From Streptomyces uncialis (GTDB lineage Bacteria; Actinomycetota; Actinomycetes; Streptomycetales; Streptomycetaceae), in the NCBI RefSeq assembly GCF_001905345.1, contig NZ_LFBV01000013.1, forward strand, positions 91,015 to 155,014: a stretch of DNA of 64,000 bases. The letters run 5' to 3'. A program made the position numbers and the translations under genes. This document shows positions 8,479 through 15,483 of this stretch, piece by piece. How positions within the stretch are numbered: the first letter of the stretch is position 1; the number at the start of each line of letters is the position of its first letter. The notes below the pieces were generated by a model. The model worked only from the letters and a program-made list of their open reading frames with translations. It had not been told where the DNA came from and ran no database searches.

Positions 8479-9530
8479 CGGCGGACCTCCCCACCGGGAC
8501 GCCCGTCACGGTCTCCGCCGGGGTGCTCACCGGGGTGCCCGCCGGAATGCCCGTCAGGATCTCGGCCGACGTGCCCACCGGGATGTCCGCCGGGGTCACC
8601 GCCCGGGTCACCGCCGCCGATCTCGATGACCGTCTTTCCCCGGGCGTGCCCCTCCTCGACCTCGCGCAGCGCCTCGGCCGCGCGGTCCAGCGGCACGACG
8701 CGGGTGACCCGGGGGTCCAGGGAGCCGTCGGCCACCCGGGCGGCCAGTTCACCGAGGACGTCGGCGGCACGGGCGCGGACCACGAAGGCGCCGCCGAGCC
8801 GGGTGACGCCTTCCCGGTCCCCGGCGCTGACCAGCTTCGTCCGGTCGGCGACCAGCGGCCCGGCCTCCTGGAGCACCTCACCGCCCACGAGGTCGAGCAC
8901 ACCGTCCACGCCGTCCGGGGTGACGGCGCCCACCAGGGCGGCGAAGCCGGGGCCGGAGGCCACGTGCACGGCGCCCAGGGACTCCACGAACTCCTTCTTC
9001 CCGGCGCTCGCGAGCCCCACGACCCGCAGCCCCGAGGCCACGGCGAGTTGCAGGGCCGAGGCGCCGACCCCGCCGCCCGCGCCCGTCACCAGCAAGGTCG
9101 CGCCCCGGGGCAGGGCGAGCTGACGCACTCCGTCCAGGGCGGTGGCCGCGGCGACGGGCAGGGCCGCCGCGTCGGTGAAGGAGACCGCGTCCGGTTTGCG
9201 GGCGGCGAGGGCGACGGGCAACAGGGTGTACTCGGCGTAGCCGCCGTCCGACGGGTTGCCGAAGACGGCGTCCCCCACCCGGAACCCGCTGACGTCCGGC
9301 CCCAGCGCCTCGACGGTCCCCGCGACCTCGCTGCCGAGGACCACCGGGAAGCGCGGTTCCCCGGCGCCCGGTCTGCGCAGCCCTTCCCGGAGCTTCCAGT
9401 CGACCGGGTTGACCCCGGCGGCCCGTACGGCGACCAGGAGTTCACCCGGGCCCGGCACGGGCTTGGCCCGGTCCACGAGGGCCTGGGCCTCGGGGCCGCC
9501 GTGACGGGTGAACACGAATGCCTTCGGCAT
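8475..9530 (-). CDS. NADP-dependent quinone oxidoreductase-like MDR protein with a Gly/His/Asp tail
   Basis: A medium-chain dehydrogenase/reductase of the zinc-free quinone oxidoreductase type. It starts with the GroES-like domain (VNPVDWKLREG, LGSEVAGTVEALG) and has the nucleotide-binding loop VTGAGGGVGASALQLA near residue 145. The core ends at GKTVIEI, about residue 305, where such enzymes normally stop. A further ~46-residue tail of GGDPGGHPGGH-type repeats follows, rich in Gly, His, Asp and Pro, and could bind metal ions. The start is ATG 9530 with GAGG upstream. It is co-transcribed with the GNAT gene through a 4-base overlap. Confidence 0.85.
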   Translation of the reverse strand: MPKAFVFTRHGGPEAQALVDRAKPVPGPGELLVAVRAAGVNPVDWKLREGLRRPGAGEPRFPVVLGSEVAGTVEALGPDVSGFRVGDAVFGNPSDGGYAEYTLLPVALAARKPDAVSFTDAAALPVAAATALDGVRQLALPRGATLLVTGAGGGVGASALQLAVASGLRVVGLASAGKKEFVESLGAVHVASGPGFAALVGAVTPDGVDGVLDLVGGEVLQEAGPLVADRTKLVSAGDREGVTRLGGAFVVRARAADVLGELAARVADGSLDPRVTRVVPLDRAAEALREVEEGHARGKTVIEIGGGDPGGDPGGHPGGHVGRDPDGHSGGHPGEHPGGDRDGRPGGEVRR

Positions 9531-9735
9531 GGGACCTCATCCTCTCGCTCGTCGGCGGGCTGCCTGCTCTCCACCTGCGACTCTCCATCTGCGACATCGG
9601 CACCAAGGACGGAGGGGCACGCCGGTATTCCCCGGCCGCCGGAGTGTTCATACGGCCGCAACGATCCCCCTCCGCCGCCCCGCTCCGGCGGGGGCTCGCC
9701 CGATACCTCCGGAATGTTCCGGTGGCCGGGTCCGG

Positions 9736-10872
9736 TCAGCCGGGGGCGAGCCTCCACAGCGAGGTGATCTCGGCGGCGCGGGCGGGGTGGAGCGGGTCAC
9801 CGGTGTCCCGGGCCCGCGGGTGCCGGGGCCGGGTCGCGATCCGGTCCACCACCCGCAGACCGGCCGCTCCGACAGCGGTCAGCAGTTCGGTCCGCGTCCG
9901 CAGTCCGAGGTGCTCGGCAAGATCCGACAGGACGAGCCACCCTTCCCCGCCGGGTCGCAGATGGGCGGTGAGCCCGTCGAGGAAACCGTGGAGCATGGCA
10001 CCGTCCGCGTCGTGGACGCCCCGTTCGAGGGCGGAGGAGGGCGGGACGGGCAGCCAGGGCGGATTGCAGACGACGAGATCGGCGCGGCCCTCGGGGTACA
10101 GCGCGGGACCGGTCACCTCGACGCACGCGGTCAGGCCCAGCCGCCGGACGTTGTCACGGGCGCAGACCAGCGCGCGCGGGTTGATATCGGTGGCCACGAC
10201 CTCCCGCAGCCCCCGCCGGGCCAGGAGCGCGGCCAGCACACCCGTCCCCGTCCCCAGGTCGAAGGCGCGGACTGTGCGGGCAGGTAGCGGGGCCCTGGCG
10301 ACGAGGTCGACGTACTCGCCCCTGACCGGGGAGAAGACTCCGTAGTGCGGATGGACGTGCGCGCCCAGGGCGGCGACCTCCACACCGTTCCGCCGCCACT
10401 GGTGGGCCCCGATCACGCCCAGCAGTTCGGTGAGGGAGACGACCGTCGGGCCGGTGGGCGGTCCGTACGCCTCGGCGCACGCCCGCCGGACGTCCAGGGC
10501 CCGGCGCAGGTCCAAGGCGTGATCGTCCCCCAGCAGGACGAGAAGTCCGCCGAGCGTACGGGCGCGGTGCCGCCGGGCGCGGCGGTGTGCGCGGTATGAC
10601 TCGGCGAGGTCGGCGGGGCAGGTGGGAGGGCTGGCGGCAGGGTCGGGGGCCCGTCGGTCGACGCGGCGGCCCAGGGCGGCGAGGAGGCCGCGCGCTTGGG
10701 GCAGGTCTCCCCGCCACAGCAGGGCCGTGCCGGTCCGGATCAACCGGTGTGCGTGGGTGGCGTTCATCCGGTCGTCGGCGGTGACGATCCGGCCGGGTGC
10801 CGGTGCCGCGTTCTCGGAATGCCAGCGGGCGACGCGGGTGGTGCCGTTCTCGGTCCAGCGGACGGTGGACAT
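9736..10872 (-). CDS. Class I SAM-dependent methyltransferase with NPPW motif
   Basis: A 378-residue protein. The N-terminal ~170 residues are unassigned and arginine-rich. The C-terminal half is a Rossmann methyltransferase with motif I FDLGTGTGVLAALLARRG, an acidic loop ATDINPRAL and the catalytic DLVVCNPPWLP. The NPPW/Y signature is typical of enzymes that methylate planar nitrogens: glutamine in release factors (PrmC), adenine or guanine in rRNA (RsmC/RlmG), or DNA adenine. Which one applies here cannot be read. The start is ATG 10872 with GAGGAG 7 bases upstream. A possible leader ORF and hairpin lie in its 5' region. Confidence 0.8.
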   Translation of the reverse strand: MSTVRWTENGTTRVARWHSENAAPAPGRIVTADDRMNATHAHRLIRTGTALLWRGDLPQARGLLAALGRRVDRRAPDPAASPPTCPADLAESYRAHRRARRHRARTLGGLLVLLGDDHALDLRRALDVRRACAEAYGPPTGPTVVSLTELLGVIGAHQWRRNGVEVAALGAHVHPHYGVFSPVRGEYVDLVARAPLPARTVRAFDLGTGTGVLAALLARRGLREVVATDINPRALVCARDNVRRLGLTACVEVTGPALYPEGRADLVVCNPPWLPVPPSSALERGVHDADGAMLHGFLDGLTAHLRPGGEGWLVLSDLAEHLGLRTRTELLTAVGAAGLRVVDRIATRPRHPRARDTGDPLHPARAAEITSLWRLAPG

Positions 10873-10939
10873 GGGGCTGCTCCTCGGGTGCGGGCGTGCG
10901 GGGCACGGAGCGCACTGCGACGAGGAGCGGGAGGGCGAT

Positions 10940-10956
10940 CCCGTGCGTGGCACGGG
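10940..10956 (-). promoter_or_regulatory. Small hairpin between leader ORF and methyltransferase gene
   Basis: The sequence contains a perfect 7-bp stem (CCCGTGC / GCACGGG) with a 3-base loop, 22 bases after the putative leader ORF and 68 bases before the methyltransferase start. It could act as an attenuator, or it could be chance in such GC-rich DNA. Confidence 0.3.
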
Positions 10957-10978
10957 CCGGTGCGTCGGACGGGCCGGG

Positions 10979-11038
10979 CTACCGCTTCCGCGTCGAAGCG
11001 CGGGAGGAGCGGTCACCGAGAACCATGCCGAGCGTCAT
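10979..11038 (-). CDS. Putative 19-residue leader peptide (MTLGMVLGDRSSRASTRKR)
   Basis: A short ORF with a good ribosome binding site (GAAAGG, 6 bases before ATG) lies 106 bases upstream of the methyltransferase gene on the same strand. The peptide is rich in Ser/Arg near its end (5 Arg and 3 Ser in the last 10 residues). Leader peptides followed by hairpins are known to control resistance methyltransferases in actinomycetes, so translational or transcriptional attenuation is conceivable. No homologue is recognised. The evidence is only RBS, spacing and context. Confidence 0.3.
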   Translation of the reverse strand: MTLGMVLGDRSSRASTRKR

Positions 11039-11159
11039 GAAGTGCCTTTCGGGGAGCCTTTGTCGGAGGGTGGCACGGTCACCGCTCCCCGCGCAAACCG
11101 GCGGAGCGGACCCGCCTTGGCGCTTCATGAGAGGAGCTGGCAGGCGGAAAACAGCAGAA

Positions 11160-11188
11160 GCGCCCGGGGGGCGGTTCACCCCGGGCGC
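11160..11188 (-). terminator. Distal terminator of the chitinase gene
   Basis: A perfect 10-bp stem GCGCCCGGGG/CCCCGGGCGC with a 9-base loop is followed, in the minus direction, by TTCTGCTGTTTT. This is a rho-independent terminator with a modest T-tract. Confidence 0.75.
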
Positions 11189-11217
11189 CCGCTGGTCTGG
11201 GTCCGCCGTGCGGGTCG

Positions 11218-11241
11218 GGCCGCCCCTGGGGAGGGGCGGCC
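11218..11241 (-). terminator. Proximal hairpin after the chitinase stop codon
   Basis: A 9-bp stem GGCCGCCCC/GGGGCGGCC with a 6-base loop lies 8 bases past the chitinase stop. Together with the hairpin at 11160-11188 it makes a double terminator. Confidence 0.65.
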
Positions 11242-11249
11242 GACGCGGG

Positions 11250-12155
11250 TCAGCAGGAGAGGTTGCCTCCCGTGGGGACGCCGAGGACGCCGGCGAACCG
11301 CTGGTAGGAGTTGATGCGGCTCTGGACCTGCGCGGGGTTGCGGCCGTCGCACTCCAGGGAGCCGTTGATGCTGCGGATGGTCTGGCCGAACCCGGCGCCG
11401 TTCACCATCGCGTTGTGGCCGGTCATCGTGCCGGGACCGGACTGGGTGTTCCAGTACCACAGGGCGGTCTTCCAGGCGACGGCCGAGTCGTTCTGGACGA
11501 GCGAGGGGTTGCGCAGCAGGTCGATGCCGAGCGCGTCACCGGCGGCCTTGTAGTTGAAGTTCCAGCTGAGCTGGATGGGGCCGCGTCCGTAGTACGCCGC
11601 CTGGCCCGCGGGGCAGCCGTAGGGCTGGCTCGCGTCGCAGTAGTGCGGGTAGTTGGCGGTGTTCTGCTCGACGACGTGGACGAGGCCGCCGGTCTCGTGG
11701 TTGATGTTGGCGAGGAAGGCCGCGGCCTCCTGCTTCTTGAGCGTGTCGCTGCCCGTCTTCGCGAAGGCCGGGTAGGCGCTGAGCGCGGCCTTGAGCCCGG
11801 CGTACGTGTAGAAGGAGTTGCGGCCCGGGAACATCTGGTTGAACTGCGCGGAGCTCACCACGAAGTCGCCGGCCGGTTCCGTGGGTTCGGGCTCGACGGG
11901 CCCGGTCTCGCACGTGTGGGGGTTCCAGAACCAGGTGGAGACGGTCGGGTCGTAGCCGGGGTTGGCGTGCTCGGCGATGTAGGCCCGGCCGTCGGTGTAC
12001 CGCACGATGTCGCCGACCTGGTACGACTGGCCGCGCACCCATGACTGGTAGCTCGAACAGGGCGCGGCCGCGGCCTGCGTCGCCGGGATGATCACCGCGG
12101 CCCCGCCGGCGACGGCGAGGGCGGCGAGTACGGCGGTGAAGCGTCGCTTGGACAT
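11250..12155 (-). CDS. Secreted chitinase, GH19 with N-terminal chitin-binding module
   Basis: A 301-residue endochitinase that hydrolyses chitin by the inverting GH19 mechanism. Signal peptide: residues 1-31. A CBM5/12 chitin-binding module spans about 33-82 with the aromatic surface YQSW and TWFWNPH. A Pro/Glu/Thr linker follows (83-97), then the GH19 domain (98-301). The general acid is Glu154 in NINHETGG and the general base Glu163 in VVEQNT. The sequence closely resembles ChiC/ChiF-type enzymes of Streptomyces. The start is ATG 12155 with GAGGAG upstream. The promoter carries paired dre-like repeats around the -35, as in other Streptomyces chitinase genes. Confidence 0.95.
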   Translation of the reverse strand: MSKRRFTAVLAALAVAGGAAVIIPATQAAAAPCSSYQSWVRGQSYQVGDIVRYTDGRAYIAEHANPGYDPTVSTWFWNPHTCETGPVEPEPTEPAGDFVVSSAQFNQMFPGRNSFYTYAGLKAALSAYPAFAKTGSDTLKKQEAAAFLANINHETGGLVHVVEQNTANYPHYCDASQPYGCPAGQAAYYGRGPIQLSWNFNYKAAGDALGIDLLRNPSLVQNDSAVAWKTALWYWNTQSGPGTMTGHNAMVNGAGFGQTIRSINGSLECDGRNPAQVQSRINSYQRFAGVLGVPTGGNLSC

Positions 12156-12277
12156 GCGATCTACTCCTCGTTGCGCGTACGGCCTCGCCCGTGACAGGGG
12201 ACGGAGTGGGTCCCGCGCACTGCCGGTTGGGGGCGGCTGATACGCGACGGGCGGACCGCTGTGGGGGGTGGGCTGCC

Positions 12278-12318
12278 ACTCAATCGCCTTGGTCTGTACC
12301 AGTCAAGGGTTTAGACCA
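12278..12318 (-). promoter_or_regulatory. Chitinase promoter with paired dre-like direct repeats
   Basis: On the minus strand, two 12-base repeats, TGGTCTAAACCC (12318-12307) and TGGTACAGACCA (12301-12290), flank and touch a TTGACT -35 hexamer (12306-12301). A TTGAGT -10 candidate lies 17 bases further on (12283-12278). Paired 12-base repeats around the -35 are the known layout of DasR/chitin-regulated chitinase promoters in Streptomyces. Confidence 0.7.
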
Positions 12319-12441
12319 ATTAGGTCACCGGAATCCGGCCACAAATAGCTTCCGGCGGCCCTCCCGACCCACCAACCACCGCACGGTGCACGGGATATGG
12401 CGGCAATACGCCGCGCCCTTCGCGCAACTCACCCTGTCCTG

Positions 12442-12453
12442 CTCATATATGAG
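12442..12453. promoter_or_regulatory. AT-rich perfect palindrome CTCATATATGAG
   Basis: A 12-base perfect palindrome that stands out by its AT content in a GC-rich intergenic region, 53 bases downstream of kdpA and upstream of the chitinase promoter. It could be a protein-binding site. No regulator is recognised. Confidence 0.3.
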
Positions 12454-12505
12454 GACGTGTCGCTCTCCCGCACATGCCGTCCGCTTCCCCGCGCACCCCG
12501 GCAGC

Positions 12506-14155
12506 TCACCCCAGACCTTCCGCCAGCGGGCCCAGCGACAGGACGGGCAGGAAGTTGAGCAGGGCCAGGATCAGCGCGGAACCGGTCGCGAGGACCACGA
12601 AGGCCGCGCCGCGGGCCCGAAGGGTGCCGGAGGTGGCCGCCGACGGAGTCAGGCGCGCCAGCCGCCCGGCGAGGGCCAGCAGGAACACCATCGGCAGACA
12701 GCGGCCGATCAGCATCGCCCCGGTCATCAGCAGTTGATGGAAGTCGGTGGTGCCGTCGAAGCCCGCCATCGCGCTGCCGTTGCTCACCACACCGGACGTG
12801 TACGCGTAGACCAGTTCGGTCAGCCCGTGCGGTCCCGGCTCGTCCATCGACGAGACCCCGGGCCCCAGCGCGACCGCGAGGGCGGCGCAGGACAGGATCG
12901 TGACGGGGGCGACCAGCGTGTACAGGGCGACGAACCGCATCTCCCGCCACCCCAGCCGCTTGCCGAGGTACTCGGGCGTCCGGCCGACCATCAGTCCGCC
13001 GACGAACATGGCCACCAGCACCGCGATCAGCAGCCCGTACAGCCCGCTGCCGGTACCGCCCGGGGCGATCTCACCGAGCATCATCGCGCTGAGCAGCACC
13101 CCGCCCCCCAACGCGGAGAAACTGTCGTACGAGGAGCCTCCCGCGCCGTCCGCGCTCGCGGTGGCCGCGATCCCGAACAGGGTGGAGCCCGGGACACCGA
13201 TCCGGGTCTCGGTCCCCTCGTACTGACCGCCGACCGCCTCGGTGACCGTCCCGCCCCCGGCGCCCTGTGCCAGGGTCGCGGCGGTGGCGAGCAGCCCGAA
13301 GAGCACACCGACGACGGCGAGCAGGGTCCAGCTCTGCCGGGTCGAACCGATGAGCCGTCCGTAGGTGCGGACGAACGCCGTCGGGATCAGCAGCATCAGC
13401 ACGGCCGACAGCGCGTTGGACCACGCCGAGGGGTTCTCGTAGGGATGCGCGCTGCTCGCGTTGAAGAAGCCGCCGCCGTCCCCCGACAACAGCTTTACCG
13501 ACTCCCAGGAGCCCACCGGGCCGCCGGGCAGGACCTGCGTACCGCCCGCGACGGTGGTCACCGGCTGCGGGGCGCCGAGGGTCTGCGGTACCCCGAGCGC
13601 GATGAACAACAGCCCGGCGACGACGGCGAGCGGCAGCAGGACGCGGAACACGGTACGGGTCAGGTCGACCCAGAAGTTCCCGAGTGCGTCCCCTCCTTGC
13701 CGGATCAGCCCCCGGATCAGCGCGAGCGCCACACATATCCCGACGGCTGCCGAGGCGAACGCCTGGGTGCCGAGGCCCGCCATCACGGCGAGATGGCCGG
13801 TGGTGTCCTCGGCCGCGTAGTTCTGCCAGCTGGTGTTGGTGGTGAAGCTGACGGCGGTGTGCAGGGCGAGCCGCCACGGCATGCCGTCGTGGCCGGTGGA
13901 CCAGGGCAGTTCGTGCTGCCAGGTGAAGAGCGCGAACAGCGCGGCGATCCCGGCCGTGGTGAACGCGAGCACGGCGGACAGATAGTGCCGCCAGTGCTGT
14001 TCGCTCTCCGGGTCGACACCGAGGAACCGGTACAGCACCCGCTCCGCCCGGGTGTGGCGTGCCCCGCCGAGGACCCGGGCCATATGGTCGCCGAGCGGGA
14101 CATGCAGTCCCACCACCACGGCGACGACGAGGGCGGCCTGGAGCCAGCCGTGCAT
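12506..14155 (-). CDS. kdpA: Potassium-transporting ATPase KdpA (potassium-channel subunit)
   Basis: KdpA forms the K+-selective pathway of the high-affinity KdpFABC pump. The 549-residue protein has normal length, about 10 membrane segments, and all four pore loops: SFTTNTSWQNYAAED, GDGGGFFNASSAHPYENP, LGGGVLLSAMMLGEIAPGG and YTSGVVSNGSAMAG. It looks intact. The ATG at 14155 follows the kdpC stop by one base (TGACATG), giving the order kdpC-kdpA, the reverse of the usual kdpABC. No kdpB lies between, upstream or downstream in this window, so the pump's ATPase would have to be encoded elsewhere. Confidence 0.92.
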   Translation of the reverse strand: MHGWLQAALVVAVVVGLHVPLGDHMARVLGGARHTRAERVLYRFLGVDPESEQHWRHYLSAVLAFTTAGIAALFALFTWQHELPWSTGHDGMPWRLALHTAVSFTTNTSWQNYAAEDTTGHLAVMAGLGTQAFASAAVGICVALALIRGLIRQGGDALGNFWVDLTRTVFRVLLPLAVVAGLLFIALGVPQTLGAPQPVTTVAGGTQVLPGGPVGSWESVKLLSGDGGGFFNASSAHPYENPSAWSNALSAVLMLLIPTAFVRTYGRLIGSTRQSWTLLAVVGVLFGLLATAATLAQGAGGGTVTEAVGGQYEGTETRIGVPGSTLFGIAATASADGAGGSSYDSFSALGGGVLLSAMMLGEIAPGGTGSGLYGLLIAVLVAMFVGGLMVGRTPEYLGKRLGWREMRFVALYTLVAPVTILSCAALAVALGPGVSSMDEPGPHGLTELVYAYTSGVVSNGSAMAGFDGTTDFHQLLMTGAMLIGRCLPMVFLLALAGRLARLTPSAATSGTLRARGAAFVVLATGSALILALLNFLPVLSLGPLAEGLG

Positions 14156-14156
14156 G

Positions 14157-15083
14157 TCAGCCCCCTTCACCGGGACGGACGCGGTCGAGCTCCGCGTTCA
14201 GCCGGACGACGTTCACCGTGGGTTCCCCGAGCACACCGAGCGGGCGTCCGGTGGTGCATCCGGCGACCAGGGCCCGTACGACGTCCTCGCCGATGCCCCG
14301 TTCCCTGGCCACCCGTGGGGTCTGGAGCCGGGCGTAGCCGGGGCTGATGTGGGGGTCGAGTCCGCTGCCGCTCGCGGTGACCGCGTCGCCGGGGACACGG
14401 GGCCGGGCGGGCGCGTCGCCTCGGACGGGGGTGACGACGGCCACCGAGTGGTCCTCGCCGGGGCGGGCACACTCGACCGGGACCCCTTCGTAGCGGGCGC
14501 GGAACGGGCGGGCGGGACAGGGTTGGTTGAGGCTCACGACCCGGGTGGCGGTGCCGGTGGCGCCGTCCGCGCGGAACACCCCGAGCACCGCGCCGACGCC
14601 GTCGGCGGTGCAGTAGGGGCGGGACCCGTCGACGCCTTCCCGCTGCCCGATCGCCTTGCTGCGGGCGCAGACCTGGGTGAGCAGCGCCGGGGTGCCCGGC
14701 TCGCCGCCGGTGGGCGGTGTGTCGACCGTGGACTCCGGTCCGAGGTTCCCGGCGCCGGACGCCAGCGCGTCGTAGCCGTCGCCCGCGTGCGAGGGGCGGG
14801 GCTGGAACCGGCCGGGCAGCGGGGTGCCGTCGGGGTCCGTGAACGACTGGCCGATCAGGGTGCTGCCGAGGTGTTCGCCGCCGGGACCGGTGAGCGGTGA
14901 GCCCTGGGCCGCGTCCCGCAGTCCGGGCAGCCGGGCCGCGGCGGTCATGGCGAGCGGATACCCGAGGCCGACGAGCAGCGTCAGGGCGAGGACGACCCGT
15001 ACCGCGACGAGGTGCCGGGCGGCCCACGCGGGCGGCGCGGGGAATCGGCGCGGGGGCGGTGGCCCGCCACCGGAGGGCGTCAT
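14157..15083 (-). CDS. kdpC: Potassium-transporting ATPase KdpC subunit
   Basis: KdpC is the single-span accessory subunit of KdpFABC. The 308-residue protein has one N-terminal membrane helix (about 27-48, VVLALTLLVGLGYPLAMTAA), then FTDPDGTPLPGRFQPRPS, and the family C-terminus DPHISPGYARLQTPRVARER ... GEPTVNVVRLNAELD. It is longer than the ~190-residue enterobacterial form because of an insertion near residues 140-205 (VCARSKAIGQREGVDGSRPY and following). My recollection is that other Streptomyces KdpC proteins share this. It precedes kdpA by one base. No kdpB is adjacent. Confidence 0.9.
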   Translation of the reverse strand: MTPSGGGPPPPRRFPAPPAWAARHLVAVRVVLALTLLVGLGYPLAMTAAARLPGLRDAAQGSPLTGPGGEHLGSTLIGQSFTDPDGTPLPGRFQPRPSHAGDGYDALASGAGNLGPESTVDTPPTGGEPGTPALLTQVCARSKAIGQREGVDGSRPYCTADGVGAVLGVFRADGATGTATRVVSLNQPCPARPFRARYEGVPVECARPGEDHSVAVVTPVRGDAPARPRVPGDAVTASGSGLDPHISPGYARLQTPRVARERGIGEDVVRALVAGCTTGRPLGVLGEPTVNVVRLNAELDRVRPGEGG

Positions 15084-15112
15084 CGTGCGCGCTCCGGCCG
15101 GAGTGCTGCCAT
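15080..15112 (-). CDS. Putative 10-residue mini-ORF coupled to kdpC
   Basis: ATG at 15112 has a strong GAGGAG site 7 bases upstream and encodes MAALRPERAR. Its stop TGA overlaps the kdpC ATG (ATGA at 15080-15083). No other good ribosome binding site serves kdpC, so the mini-ORF may load ribosomes for it. It is too short and too charged to be KdpF. It could also be a relic of a deleted upstream gene. Confidence 0.3.
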   Translation of the reverse strand: MAALRPERAR

Positions 15113-15125
15113 GGAAATGCTCCTC

Positions 15126-15146
15126 GGGATGCGGGATGCGGGATGC
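15126..15146. repeat. Three tandem copies of GGGATGC upstream of kdpC
   Basis: GGGATGC repeats three times, followed by imperfect G-rich copies to about 15170. The rest of the 400-base gap between kdpC and the SGNH gene (15084-15483) shows no further gene besides the mini-ORF at its kdpC end. Confidence 0.6.
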
Positions 15147-15483
15147 GGGGGGCGGGAAGCGGGGGGCGGGGATCGGCCATGGGGCGGTCGGGGGTGAGGC
15201 AATGGGCGTGTGCCGGGCGTTCGCCGCCGGGGCCGCGCCGCCGACGCTAGGGCGGCGGACCCGGGGGTCCCGCGTCCCCTGACGCGTCGCATACGGCGAT
15301 CGGCCCGGCGCTTACGCGACGCTGACGCCGACCCGGTGCGAGGCGATCCCGTACCGGCACTCCCGTACCGCCCGCGCATGGCTGAAAACCCATGCCTCGC
15401 GTGGCGCGATCCGCACTTTCACGGCTCGGGGGCGTGTGTTTGCCTGAGGGACCGTTCCGCTGACACTTACCGGGGGTTACCGC

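Noticed and set aside
9736..10872. Erm-type 23S rRNA methyltransferase
   Set aside because: The catalytic motif is NPPW in a PrmC/RsmC-like context, not the N-I/L-P-F/Y motif and layout of Erm.
12156..12505. A remnant of kdpB downstream of kdpA
   Set aside because: I looked on both strands for P-type ATPase motifs such as DKTGT or TGES. The gap holds only the palindrome and the chitinase promoter.
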